In this document: positions 29,692-43,400 of the stretch, piece after piece
How the letters are laid out: each line of letters begins with the position of its first letter
How positions within the stretch are numbered: position 1 is the first letter of the stretch
Source: Polytrichum commune
Taxonomy: Eukaryota > Streptophyta > Polytrichopsida > Polytrichales > Polytrichaceae
Length of the DNA stretch: 64,000 nt
Reading direction: 5' to 3'
NCBI GenBank assembly: GCA_950295325.1
Contig: OX485807.1
Location: 1,058,501 to 1,122,500, forward strand
Program-made: the position numbers and the translations under genes
Notes under the pieces: generated by a model
The model's input: the letters and a program-made list of their open reading frames with translations, nothing else
The model's database searches: none
Told to the model about the DNA's origin: nothing

Positions 29692-29887
29692 TAGTATACA
29701 AGTCCTATGCAATCATACTGCACCGATGAAAGGACAAATCTATCACTATGTTCGAATCGCAAAAAAAATCCAATTACATGGGACAAGTTTCCAGTGATGT
29801 GGGTCAATTGCCTAAGACTCGTATGCTTGTAGTGAGCGTAGATTATCTCAAGGTAGTTGTTTGCTATTCGCATTTTTTTAAAAAAGA

Positions 29888-30218
29888 ATCCACTTCTCGT
29901 AGGATATTGCACATGTGATTCGTGTGAGATGATCATCAGATCGTGCATGTGGCCATTTGTCTCATAATTTTCAAAGCTCATGTAAATATCTTATTCATTA
30001 ACATAATGAAGATATTCATGTTCAGTTACGTGGTCATGTAAAGTCCCTCCGATCATGTTGACTACTGAATTTAGAACGGTTAGCATATTTTGAACACGTA
30101 GTCCATCTCTTTCAACCACGTGTCGCTTTGGTGTCCGTTCTTAGATCCTCACCTAACCCCATACCACTCGGAAATAGGTCTCCATTATTCTTGCCGTGTT
30201 GGAAATAGGTACGTCTAG
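29888..30218 (+). mobile_element. Family A, full-length copy
   Basis: Starts CCACTTCTCGTAGGATATTG and ends near GGAAATAGGTACGTCTAG. It carries the middle landmarks GATCATGTTGACTA and GAACACGTAGTCC. A unit just before it (about 29700-29870) containing GGGACAAGTTTCCAGTGATG recurs at about 39835-39910. Confidence 0.75.
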
Positions 30219-30329
30219 AGTTGCCAAGTTCGGTGAGTTTCGGTGCATGCTTCGAGTCTCGGGTCGGGTCTCGGGAGCTTGTCTTGCCACCACCTATGGG
30301 AAGGCCCGCTTTTGCTTAGCTCGGGCTCG

Positions 30330-30720
30330 AGGGCTCGTCAAGTACAAAGGTCGCCAAATGCACCGAATGCCAAAATTCCATCCATATCCAAAACCCATTA
30401 AACCAAGCTAAGTATCTACACACACGCCCTACTTCCCTCTCTCTTCCCCCGACAATGTAGTAGGTGTGTGCTTGATTCTCTTGGGATGCCACTTGGATCC
30501 CACTACAGTTCATAAAGTTTATACTCATTAGAGTTATCCTCTAACCCAACTCCACATGACTTTCGGTTGGTAGTTGATTGTTGTTTTGGATACTTATTGA
30601 CTTACAATACCTTCCATGTTCGGTAATTAAGCTTTCTGGCGTATGTTTTCTAAGAGTGTGGAGGTTTGGACGAAGAACATTCTATATCGGTTCGTAGGGT
30701 CAAACTCAGTGTTGTTATGA
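30330..30720 (+). repeat. Family L plus family G (single arm)
   Basis: Carries the family L block ending GGATCCCACTACAGTTCAT. It then runs through CTCATTAGAGTTATCCTCTA into a diverged single arm of the 9204-9543 inverted repeat (CCTTCCATGTTCGGTAA, GTGGAGGTTTGGACGAAG). This is the empty-site relative of the family F insertion at 28861. Confidence 0.65.
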
Positions 30721-31043
30721 GAAGTTTGGGCTCTTCCTTAACCTTTGGGCTTTCTATGGTTGCACCCGGTGAAGTTTCATACATGCTTATTTGTTTTTGA
30801 AGAACCTTACATGCCCTCCTACGTTCCTCCTAGTAGATTTGTGTTTGATTTGTACTAGTTGGATCTGATTTCATGAGGTAAGCGGACCTAAAACAAACAA
30901 GTTGAGAGCCCTTGCCATGCAAGGAAGGTTATCCCGTAGAGAACCGTCCACATTGGGATAGAGGAAGGAAACCAACAAGAAGTCAAACGAACAAGAACAA
31001 TCAAAGAAGACCACCCTTTTGATTAGTCCAATGGACATTATTT

Positions 31044-31340
31044 TACTTTCTCCTAAGATATGAAACACGTGATTTCGACAAGATGATGAGCAATTTTAAT
31101 TGAGCTCATAGCATGTTTCATGATAATTGTCAGAGTTCATGTGAATGTCATGTTCAATGTCAAACTTAACATTTTATGAAACTACTTAAAAGACCGTATA
31201 GGTCCCCCCGATTACTATTTTTTATTATTAAACCTATAATATTTTATACATTTTGAACACTTATTCCAATATTGTATGAAGATGTGTCTTTAAAGCATCT
31301 ATCATTACATCCACACCTAACCAAATACCATTCAAAATTT
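31044..31340 (+). mobile_element. Family A, diverged copy
   Basis: Contains TCCTAAGATATGAAACACGT, TAGGTCCCCCCGATTA, ATTTTGAACACTTATTCC and ACATCCACACCTAACCA in family order. The 3' hairpin end is not clear. Confidence 0.6.
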
Positions 31341-34300
31341 ATGCAACCAATTAAAATCAATAATCAAATTATGCATGCTCACCTCAATAATGTTGGGGAA
31401 TATTTCACCAAAATCCCGCAAATAGCAATACACCCTGCCCCTATGTTTGTGTTTGATTCACCCCATTTGGATTGAACTTGGATCCCACTACTTTTACATT
31501 TATGGAGGTGTTTCTATAAGTAAATTCAACTTCAAATCCAATGTCAAATCCTTTTCAAAGAGTAAACTAGATATAGGTTGTCCAATGCATGAATTCCAAG
31601 TATATAATACGTGTATTTGGGCATCCTTTTGGGCTACAACTTTGTGGTGTGTAGTCAATTCAATTATTGGGAAGGTGGAAACACAATGAACTTTAGTACA
31701 ACAATAATATTCATAAATATACCAAAGAGCACTTGTTCCATAGCCATGCTCCATAAACATGTATTGGGTTCTCTTTCTCTCTCTACCTTGTTAAAAATTT
31801 TGTGCAAATGAATCTACCCATGTGACGAAAAATAACCCTCACAAAAAAATTACTTTAGAGTTGAGTAAACCTGACAAACATCCATTACAAATCTACATCT
31901 ATGAATCTATGGTCAAGGGAACTTACCTAATATTGTAACATGTAAAGAATAAACCATGAGAGTTTTTTTTCATTGTTTAAGTAGCAGTTGTTGGCTACCC
32001 TAAGTAACCCATGAGATTTTATTAAGTAGTGAGGAATAACAAAGGTGGAATGAGCGTGTAACCTGCTAGAAAGTTTTGTCTTGCGTGGTTCAAATGGCTA
32101 AGGAGCATGTAGAATACTTAATGACAATATGTCTATTTGGTGATACAATATGGTTGTTCATGTTGAACATGATTGCGTAACTTAGATAACAATTGGGTTC
32201 TGCTAATATTTACCTTGTGTATGTTACTCACCCTCTTTGTGGATTTGGTTGGTAGCATGGGCACAAACAAGTCACACCCTTCACAAACTTGGCATCACTC
32301 TTAAGTTTTGTATCTTGTTTTTCTTCAAGTTTTTTTTTAGTTTTTAAAAAATATTTCTTAGGTATTCTATAAGACAATTTACAAAGTATACGGTTTCAAG
32401 GCAGACACTATTGCACACAATTTTGAACTTGAACATGTAAACTTTGGTTATTTAGCACAACACTTTACCTTAGCATAAAGAGGCTAGAACCCTAATAGGT
32501 TGACGATCGAGGTTGTGACTTTTTACTTTGATGAGACAATCTTATATGAGAAAGTACCAAGTTAGGGAAGATAGTTAGACAAAGATTTTCCTTGTGGGAA
32601 ATCCACTCTCATGGGTACTGAAGGATACACAAACATGTAAGGATAATGGAATGACCTCCGAACAAGAGGATGTGCTAAGAAGTGACTAAGCTTAAAAGTA
32701 AGCATACGTTTGCTCGAGAAATGCCCAACTTTCTCATATATATTGGAGTGCAATTAAAATGAACCTCCCTCAACCTATTAGGATTTAGTTTTTCCAAAAT
32801 CTTGTCATCCATGACAAATGACTTTTCCTAGACACCATAAGGCTCAAGCCTTATTGAATCACATTGAAATACATAATTGCACTCCAATTTTTTAGTATAT
32901 AAAAAATTGTTAGGCAACTTTTTTATTTATTTTATTGTTTGTACATGAACATTGTTGATGTTGTACATGTATATTAAGGTGAAATGTTGTTATAGGACAT
33001 AAAATATGGCCTACATTTTGTGTTCATGTACATTAATACTATGCTAATATCATATGGTAATTGTAATAGTGATGTTGTACTCAAAGGAAACTCAAACATG
33101 CAATTGCGCATACACTAGAAACATTGAATTAGGTCAGAGCTCTATGGTATCTATGCAAACTCGTCCATTATAGATGAAGGGCTCTAGTGTAAACAAGCCC
33201 TATAAGTTGAGATTTGCTTCATTTCAAGTTGGGTCATGATAGACTAACTTAGGGTCTATGTGGTAGTGTCATTTCATCATCAATGTTTATAAATAAAAGC
33301 TTCTAAAGTATGTAACAACTCAATGCATTTCACCTTCGGGCCAGAGCACGAGCTAATGTAGGCATCGCAAGTCCAGCCAAGCCATGAATCCAACCTATAA
33401 TTGAATACATGTCTTTATTTATGTGTGTTGAGCACAATGTGTATTGTATATGATGACCTTGTTGTAGTTGGTTCCTTTTGCCTTGCTTTCAATGGACTCA
33501 AGGCCAAGACTTCGTTTTCATAACATATGATAACAACATTCTTTTGATACTATGTAATTACTACGTGCTTGACATAAGTTGATAGTGTCGTTGAAAGAAA
33601 GCAATGTAATTGCAATAGGATCAGAATTTATTTTATTTTTTTAGGGGGGGCGGGAGACAATTGAGGTTCAACTCATAAGACCAAAAGAACAAAGACACTG
33701 ATTAACTTGGTTCATGTGCAAGGTTGTTTCGAGAGGTGAGAAAGGTTGGGACTAACATTTATTGGAGAAGAGAGAAGTTCGCCTCACAAAGCACCTCACT
33801 GATACACCAAAATTTTAACATACTCAACCTCAAGAATTGCTTGATTTCCAACACTCCTAAATTCAACAAATTCCAGAATGTGCTTGTTGTGATTCATCCT
33901 TGCAAGAATGGTGTCATTTCATGCACTATGACAAACTCACTCAATGCTCAAGTTTCCATGAACAAAGGTTTTTCCTACAGTTAGCCAAGTAATGCAAATT
34001 GACTTTACCTTCGAGCATTTTGGACTTTCTTGTTGTGATATCATAGGTTATTATAAAGGGTGCCAAACATACCAACACTCACAACATCTTGGATACCTAG
34101 TTGTTTGACCATCCTTTTTGCCAACCATGATCCCCAACACACTCAAAACATGTTAGAAATTGACCTACTTTACATGCTTTTTGTCTCTCCTTGTTGTCCT
34201 TCCATGGAGTCTCCTATTATTGTGATGTCCTCTTTCTTCTATTGTATCATCTTATAATTGGGAAATTTAAGAGACGGTACCGGAACTCACTGGATACATA

Positions 34301-37300
34301 AAGTTTTGTTATCTTTTGATAATACTTGTCTCCTATTTCTAGTAGCCCTAGAATAGTTTATTTTGACGTCTTCAATCTTTCCTCTTTATTTGGGGTGAGA
34401 ATTGAATCGTTACCTACTTGTACAAGTGTACCACATCACAAGCTTGCCTTTGATCCATTCCAATTGGATCCCACTACACTCATTTGGGATGTTTGAAACT
34501 AAATATGGAGTCAAATCATCTCTAAAGATCATTATCCGAGTTACGGACATGAGTTGTCGGTACGTGTACTTCTTCAATATATACCATTAATGTATTTAGA
34601 CATACTTTATAACACGTACAAGTGCATTAATTACAATTATTCAACTTACACCTTATTTTAGTTAACTGATATTATAATATGTTTTACTTTGTTTGTATTT
34701 GGTGTTTCTATTGTACGTTATTATGTCAATGTAGTTCATTGCTTTTTTTAATGTAGTGTAGTAGTTGTTATCAATGTTCTTTTTGTACTCAAACAAACGA
34801 ACCAGAGAAAAGAGATGTTATCATATATGTTTGGTGACCTTGCCTATAGAATGATCCCCTTAGTTGGCCTTCAATGGAAGGTGAATACTTGTTGTCTTCA
34901 ACCATCCTTTTTTTTGGAGGGTGGGGGGAAGTAGTGTATTTGTCGTAATACTAAGGTTTTATTTTTAGTTTTATTTCAAAAATATTAACAACAAAACCAC
35001 CCCCTCTCAAATATTGGATGTAATCCAGACTCATCAAAGGTTGTTGAGAGTGACGAGGGCATTATGAAGCCATATATATTCAATCGTCCACCCAACAAGT
35101 CCAAATTCGAATTTAAAAAGTAAGCTCTACCACATTGCACATGAAACAAGTCTACTTAATCTCAATACATCGTATTTACTATTGGGAAGCACACAAAATT
35201 TCTACATCATGAAGCAATGCAAAACAATAACGTTGTCTTCATGGATAGTGGTTTTAGTGTCCCAAAAGTCCCTGATCTATTCATATTTTAAGCCGTGTCC
35301 AGAACCCAAATACCAAATCTTATACAATAGTTTTCACGATGGTGGGTTTGTTTATGATTGAACAAGGCCATTATTTTGGGGGGGGGGGGGGTTCTCTTCT
35401 ACCATGCAATATATGGGGATGGGTGGTCTTTGACTGGCCATACCACACGTATACACATTCAACCATTGTTAGAAGTGGAGATTGTCGCCACAATGATGAA
35501 TTTCATGGTGGGTTTTTAAGAACATTGTAACCCACGAGGCCATTGTAGGTTGTGACAATAGATTATACACACGTAGCGACCCCGTGAGGGCTCATGAACC
35601 TTCAATGGTTGATGTACATATCGAGCTTCCGTACCATATCTTAAAATTTGCCATAAGAAGACAATAACGTTATAATAGAAAAGGGGTACACTTGATACAA
35701 ACATGAGAATCCCATAGAAGAAGGAGAGGACAAAGAGGAAATGCATGGGGGGGGGGGGAGACTTTATGACAACTACTGTAGAGACTAGGACATGGAAACA
35801 AACACAGAAGAAGAAAATTAAATTAAAATAAAATGTATTGGCTATGAAGACATCTTAAATAATGTTACTCCTATTTCCAACCATTCATGTGGCAACCAAA
35901 GTTTACCCAAATTTTAGCTTGCTCCAACCAAGTCAAGATCTTGTGATATATTCAGTTGATATGGAGCCTTTCGTACATAATTTGTAAGTGGCAACTTTGT
36001 GGATCTCCATGACCATGCCCACTTGATTTTTTCCAGTTATGATAACCATTATTGTGTGCGCCCTACCCACACATCCATTTATGTTGACCATATGAGTAGG
36101 GCATTTACCCAATGGTTGCAATGTTTTCCTACTTGTCACGGGCTATAAAGTCTGGAATACTCTATTGATCTTGCCCAAAATTATTCTCAACATTTTTTTT
36201 AATATGTAGTAGTTGTTTATGTTGAATGTTTGTCGAGGACGTGCTATAGATAGATAGATAGATAGATAGATATTATGAACCCATGGCCTGAAGTAATACA
36301 AGGCAATGCACCTTGGAGACTAGTAGGAATGATTGTTTCCCATTCATTTGAAAACCAACGAAGGTTTTTATGTCTTCAAATCTCCATATTGTTTTGGGAG
36401 CATATTAATTGGGTAAAGTAGGTCATGATGAAGAAAGAAAATGTATCCATGCAAGGCATGCTACTCACATGGTTCACAAATCCCTAGCCTAAAGTTCAAT
36501 CCAACGTGTCTTGAGTAAGTTATACAAGGGGCACTTTAGATGGGAGAGGGTCCAATGACATGGAGAAATCCTATTGGTTGAGAGATGTAAATTAGACCAA
36601 AGGCTTTTAGATGAGGGTCCGAGACCAAAAAAAGGCAAAATGATGTGTCTCCTACATGGCATTATTTTGGAGGAAAACATTGCACCGTTTTTTGGTATTT
36701 AGTGTCATGTATTTTACTTGCAAGGGGCCTAATAGTATACTTTGCGTACTATTTGCCGGCATATGTAACTTTTTGGAGTGAATTCATATTTAAATTATAA
36801 CATTTCACGTAGCATATTGAATATTGAAGATGATAGTTCTACATTTTAGCTTGTAAGAGAAAGATATTCTTGAGAACACTAAATGTCAAGGGTCATTTGT
36901 GTACACTTTAGTCAATTAGTAGACCATTGTGTAACATAGGCATAAGCTCACACCTCATAACACTATTGAACATACTCATGCCGAGATGTCAGTACGCGCA
37001 CTTGAACACCAAGTGTCATGAGGTCACAACTAATGACGAAGTTGTTGATCATTAGTGTAACCTAACATACGCCTCAAAATAGGATAAGTGATGCTATTAC
37101 ACATGTGACACCCAAATACCATGACTGGTGTAATAGTAAAAACCCAAGAAATGAAACGCAAAAGAGAGCTCGTGTTTTGAAGAACCATTTCGAAAAACAA
37201 AATCCAAAGGGAAGGTCCGGTTCAAGGGTCCACTTCACCTCAAATTGCTTCAAATTGGTCCCTATGTTCTCGGACCGCGGACCCGTATGTAAGCTTAAAG

Positions 37301-37887
37301 CGCCCCTAAGTTATGGGGAGCCTGAATGAATGCCAAAGCCTTGTAGTCAAGGATACACCTGGGTGTGATATCAAATGAAATCCCAAACATAGGAAATGCA
37401 TGAATTCCCACATGCTTCCCACAAGTGCCATCAAAGCACAACCTAGCTAGCTCCCCCAATAAAGCCCATCAATTTGTAAATGGGAATCCAAAGATGCTCC
37501 CTGCTTCAAATTTCAAAACCCTCTAGTAATCTATTCAAACGTAGGTTGCATAAGTAGTAGTAGTAGTAGGCAAATTCAACTTCTTACTCCCGATTCATGT
37601 ACCCTAAACTTAAGTGGCCACGACACCCCGTGTCATCCTTACGTACTCATACCTAACATTAGTTCCTTGGAGATTGGAATATTCCCAACATTATTCCTTG
37701 TCATATTTGACTTACCCTCACTTTGACGCGAGGAAGCATCAAAAGTCTTCCGAGAATCTTCCGAGAATCTTTTTTCCAATTTGAAGCCTTAATGTGAGAA
37801 CGTGTGAAGGTTTTACGTCTTAAGATAGGCTCCAAACGGAGTGAGGTCTACGGTAAGTGGATCTTAACATAATGTTCTAGGATTTGC
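31341..37887. other. Long gene-free spacer
   Basis: I see no gene. It holds a foldback at 32491-32782, family L pieces near 31395-31495 and 34395-34485, a (GATA) simple repeat at about 36246-36272, a family E fragment at 36530-36690, an (AGT) repeat near 37552-37570, and G runs of 14 and 12 at 35378-35391 and 35747-35758. Short open frames have no recognisable domains. Confidence 0.55.
32491..32782. repeat. Foldback element with two separate inverted blocks
   Basis: The outer block CCTAATAGGTTGA (32491-32503) pairs with 32770-32782. The inner block TATATGAGAAAGT (32543-32555) pairs with 32728-32740. Spacing is symmetrical, as in a diverged MITE. No target duplication was identified. Confidence 0.65.
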
Positions 37888-37888
37888 A

Positions 37889-38985
37889 CTCACTTCTCGT
37901 AGGATATGGAACCATAACTTAGTGCGAGATGACCAACAAATCCAAATCGCGACCGTAGGAAACAACTTCCTTTGTGATGTTTGAACCTCGTTTGGTTCTC
38001 TCAGTCACAGTCAAAGCGAAAATTCTCTACCTCATTAATTGTCTCCCTGATTGTGTTGACTGTTGAGCTTATAATAGAGTTATTCGTAAAGTCTTGGCTT
38101 AGAATGTGAGTTTCAAAGTGTATGCATAAAGTCACTCAAGTTTTCCTAAGGCTTGAATAACTATTCCTTAAAAAGTGGTGTCGGGCTATTCATAACCAAC
38201 TTTATAGGTTGACATACTAGAATAGGTGGGCCAAGCTAACCTTGCAAAGGCCAATCCATAATTTAGGGTGACGGTCTCATGGGCAAACCTTATTTTAGAT
38301 TTTGGGGAGGTTGAAAGATATTAAAGGAGTTTTACCCAACTTTCAAAACTGAATCCGACACACGACAAGCTAACATATTTTATAGAAGTTTCATTCCTCT
38401 TCAAGAGACTTTACACATAACTTTAGTAAAGTTATTTGAAAGTAAAAGTATATGAAACCATGCCAAGTTTAGTTCCAAACCCCGAGTTTATAAGAATTAA
38501 CACAAAGTCACCCAAGTTCTCTTAATGCTTAAATTAATGTACACAAAGGGTGGTCTCAGGCTATTAAAAACTAGTTTCCTAGCAGGTCCTACGAGGATGG
38601 GTGGGCCAAACTAGCCTTGCATAGGTTGATCTGGAATTTAGGACAATAGTCCCATGTGCACACCTTGTTGTATATCCTAAAATCCTCTCAAAGTTTGAGA
38701 GGTGAAAAATAGAGATCCCAATAGTTTCATCCGACTTTCAACATAGGCTCCAATGCACGACAAGCTAAACAAGCTATCTCAAGAAAGTTATCTCAAGCAA
38801 GGATTGAACCCACAATTTCTTTCATCTTTGAGGAACTTTACAAAAAAACTCTAATGACTGACATGATTTGATCACAATATCCTATCAAATAGGATGTTAG
38901 GATATTGAATAGTTCATTAAACATGTGTCTTTTTATTTGTTAAATCCACACCTAACCATACACCCCCAAAAATATAGGTGTTCAT
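37889..38985 (+). mobile_element. Nested cluster: two family B elements inside a family A copy
   Basis: Family A starts at 37889 (CACTTCTCGTAGGATATGG), breaks at about 38072 within TGTTGAGC, and resumes from about 38890 (TTAGGATATTGAATAG, CATGTGTC, CCACACCTAACCATACA). In between are two reverse-oriented family B elements, 38075-38425 and 38427-38853. Each is bordered by inverted ends of the type TAGAGTTATNNGTAAAGTC. Confidence 0.75.
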
Positions 38986-40440
38986 TTAAGACGAGTAGCC
39001 TAACTATGCATGCATAGCTTGATAAAAGTTTGCCACTTGACTAAACCACTTCTTCCTTTGAAACAAAGACCACGATCACTTCTTGACTAACTAAATATGG
39101 AATGAGCTCGCAAGTCTTGACAATGTAATGTACCATGTCTAGACATTATACCCACCTTTGATCAAATTGTTGGACTATCATGTTGCATGATTTGAAGTTT
39201 GGTCATTGAAAGGTCATTTGTTCAATGAATGTCACCTACAACAAGTTTAATAACTAGCTAAATGGAAACATGTATTCCATTGGTAAGTCCAAGTCTATCG
39301 TGAAAGGTAGGCATAATGTCTATTTAGTGTATGAGTACGTGTCCATACTACAAGTCAAAGCATTTATATCGCTTCACTCTATGTGCATGGGTGGCATCTA
39401 ATGAAGTAACCCGTTTATTTAAGAACATGATGTCTTTGTGAAAGGATGGTACCATTGTTTTTTCCTTTCAAAATTCCAAGAGAGGAGCATTGGCTCTATC
39501 AATGGAATGACGAATCCACACATCAATTATACACAAATTTCATCCAAATTTGGAGGTATTGATTCAAAAGTTGACAATCTCATCCAAGTTTTATAACTTT
39601 GGGAGATTTTTTCTGGTGATCTTATCCATGAAAAAACATGGGAAAGTACATAATACTTATTTTTAGAATAATAAATTAGCGATAAATCATCATATTCAAA
39701 ATCGTGTAATTTACTCATGAGCAACCAACCTCAAAAATTATAAACAATAACCATGTATGAGTCAAATGCAAACATCATGTGTTTTGTGAAAGAGATATGC
39801 AAATCTACCAATATGATGGATTTACGTATTTTTTAGTTACACATGACAAGTTTTCAATGATGTATGACAATTGCCCAAAACTCATGTGTTTGTAGTGAGA
39901 TTTTTTGCATAATCATCCTAGGTAGCTTAGGTATTGTAAATATACATGGTTTATATATTGGTTGGGGGGGGGGGGTGCTTGAATCTTAGGGCAAATGTGT
40001 TGTATCATGTAGCAATAGGGTCGGGCCTTTTATGCATGGGATCAAAACTAGGCTATAACAATCTTTTACAAAACAAAGAGGTTTGTGATTCATCAAGTGT
40101 CTCGACTTACTTCTCAATTGTTGTCAGTTCATTTGTCATGTTCTCCAACTTCTACCGACTATGTTTACATAACGAAATTGGTGGTGCATTAGCAAATCCA
40201 TGATGAAACATCTACAAAAAATGGATTGAAAATTGGGCATCCCTGGTTTAGTTATGGTTATCAAAAGTGCATGTTTGTTGATTACTTAACTGGATACACA
40301 TGGCCTCCCAATTGTGCTCATTATTGAACGTAGAGTAATTATTAATATTTGAAGACATAGTCCAATCTCTTTTAAACGTGTGTGTTTATGATGTTTGCTC
40401 TTTGATCCTTCTTGAACCATATACCAATCAAATCCAGGGG
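38986..40440. repeat. Repeat patchwork: unit like 29.7 kb, inverted family J and partial family A
   Basis: About 39740-39920 resembles the unit before the 29888 copy (ACATGACAAGTTTTCAATGAT, CCCAAAACTCATGTGTTTGT). A 12-G run is at 39964-39975. Positions 40187-40310 are an inverted family J copy, and 40310-40440 is the 3' half of family A (AGTCCAATCTCTTTTAAACG). No gene is seen. Confidence 0.55.
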
Positions 40441-43400
40441 TTTGATTGAGAAAACGAGCCACTTAAGACCCATCTACCGTAACCTCTAGGTCAAGCTGAT
40501 ATGAATTCATTCGTGAACATAACTACTTTAAGTGAAAAAAATATATACAAAATGACATTTAGAGTAGCACATTGGGATATGTTAGATGATAGGCTTGCGT
40601 TTTAGTATACCATGAGAAGATATTTATGAGCGTACTAATGACAAGTGTCATGTGTTCACAATTTAGTACGCAAGAGGAAGATGTTCTTGAACATACTAAT
40701 GGCATGTGTCATTTGTGTACACTTTGGCCAACTCGTAGACCACTGTGTAACATGGGCATCCACTTCATAACATTATTGAACACGATCATGCCGATATGTT
40801 AGTAAATGCACTTGAATGCCAAATGTCATAAGTTGACATTTACAACGAAGTTGTTAATCATGAATGTAACATAGCATACACCTCAGAATAGGGCAAATGA
40901 CATTTTCACGCATGTGACACTAAACATCACAAACAATGTAGACACCAGTAGGGAAGGTGGGTCTACATGACATGCCAATACGAAGTATTCAAAATGACAT
41001 TAGTTCATGTCGTTTAAACATTTTGTGTTAGATTAGCGTGTCATGTGGACCCATCTTTTCTAGTAGTAAGTGTGTGTTGCCCTTGATACTCCCACACTTT
41101 GCACATATGTACTTAAGATTTCAGTGCATACCCACCCTAGGTCGCACTCCTTCTCACGTGGAGGGTAAGAAAACTCCGCCAAGAGAGCTTTGCCTAGGGT
41201 CAAACGTTGCTTAACCCATGTTTACTTAACCCTAGTTGTGTTTTTACTATGGTAAAAAACAGTGGTTACAGAGCACATTGTATGGAGTTACATTCATCCA
41301 GCTAAACGCAACCTTGATAAAGTGCAGTCTTTACTATGTACTTAAAATTATGTTATATTTATGGGCTTTCACTCATCATGTATATTTACTCATCTACGTA
41401 AGAGGTATTTAAAGAGAGAGAGAGAGAGAGAGTTTAGGAGGTATTTGAACCGTAAACCACTGAATTTTAGGGATTCTTTGTCTTTGATTTCAGTGTAAAA
41501 TATCTCCCAAGGATACTTATTGATAGAAGACCAAAAAATGCCAAGCCTAAAAGTCTTAAGTTTGGACCCCAAATTGGAATCAATCTTGGAATTCGGTGTC
41601 TCGAACTACGAGGAGTTTTCTCTTTAGTTAGAACCATGAAAGTTGGACCCCATTTGTTTTATGTATAAACAAATTAAATGAATGCTACCATTTGAGGCCC
41701 TTCATATGGAGTCACTTTACACTGAAGGTGGAAAACTGTGAATGACCACTGTTGGTGCAGTAGATTAGGAGTACAATATTTATTGTGTGGACCCAACATG
41801 ATTGATTATAAAAGTGGTGGCCCGAAAGGATGCAGTGATAGGCCGGATAAATGTTGTTTCATACCAATTGGGATTACTTTTCGGTGCCATTAAGTGAAAT
41901 GTTTTGTGTGCATTTGTATGCAAGGTAGGATATTTTGATGTTGCTAGGGAGACTCTCTTGTACAAGTAGGGGGTTTGACTTATTTACCTCTTCTGGAAAA
42001 TGGAACTAATTATCTACGAGGAATAAAACTATGGAATGACTTGCATTCCTTGTCATTTCCTCTACTCAATCTCTAAAAAATATTGCATAGATTTCAAGCC
42101 ATTTGTTTTTGGCCAAATGAGCTTATGTTTGTTGTTTTTTGTTTTCCTACCTTGGAGCACGAGGGCCCTTGACCTGTGACATACAAATTATGTGATTGGT
42201 TGTGAAGCAAGAGTTGGTCCGAATTCACTTTACAGTAGACCTTGAAGGCATGAGGAATCCAAAAAGAAATAAAAATGAATAAATGAAAAATGCGCATGGC
42301 ATTTTACATGGCAACAAGTGGATAATGTTTCATGATGCGTTACGCCCATGATAAAAGAGGCAAGTTCAACACAAAACTAGGAGTTGTGGCAATCAATTAA
42401 ATTACCATTGGTTCCAAAAAAAATTATATGTCATAATGGGGACCTGAACCTGAAAATATGGTGCGGTCTCTCAACATGATCCAATTTCATTTTACACGAA
42501 ACTTGAGGTCCCATCAATTACAAAATTGGATTTCTAATCTCCACGGTATGGCCTTTGGATGATTTTCAAAGGCCCTCGTATTTTCGTGGTCATGGGTCTT
42601 GATTTGTATGTAAGCCCTAAGCGTTGTTTGATTTTGATTGCATACTTCAACCAAAGCCCTTGGGGTTTAGTTTCACATTGCTAACCAACGTGAACATAGA
42701 CCCTACAAGAATTCTACATCCCATATGCTTTGGAGACAACATTACCATGTAAAATATCAAAACATTGACTTTAAGAAATTAAATTTCCAACTAATATCAT
42801 GATAGTTACATGAGTCTAGTCATGTCCTCTATAATATGCCACATCACAACAATACTCATACTATATATGTTGCAATGTCGGATCGTGAATTGCATTGGAA
42901 TTGTGCCCCCATCATTCTAGAATTCACCCAAATTCAACTTGAGCATTGTGACTCAAGGCCTTGTACTTGGCAAACTCATTGACAACTTGACTTCGTGTCC
43001 GACTAAAGATATGTCGACACATGGCAAATTTATAGAATCTTGGGGAAACTTCAAGACGACCACCTATGCACTACATCCATGAAAGTGGTCACCAAGGGTA
43101 ACACATTTTTCTTCATGGTTGATTTTGAATTGAATTATTGGGTCATGGCATTTAAAGAAAGGGGGAATGTAGTAGAAAACAAATTATGTTATGCTCGTAT
43201 TTTGCTAAACAAAGTGTTGCATAGGGTAAATATATGCATAACAAAGCAATTGCATTGGACACAACTGGGCACAAGCTTAAAATAACAATCTCATTGTACT
43301 CCTTCCCCTGAAATTTTGTGATGAACATTGCCAAACATTTACAAAGGTGGGATGATATCACCATTGTAACAACCATCACGGTCCTTTGAGGTTACATAGT

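Noticed and set aside
43040-43285. 81-residue open frame (+)
   Set aside because: No recognisable domain and no gene structure around it; left unannotated.
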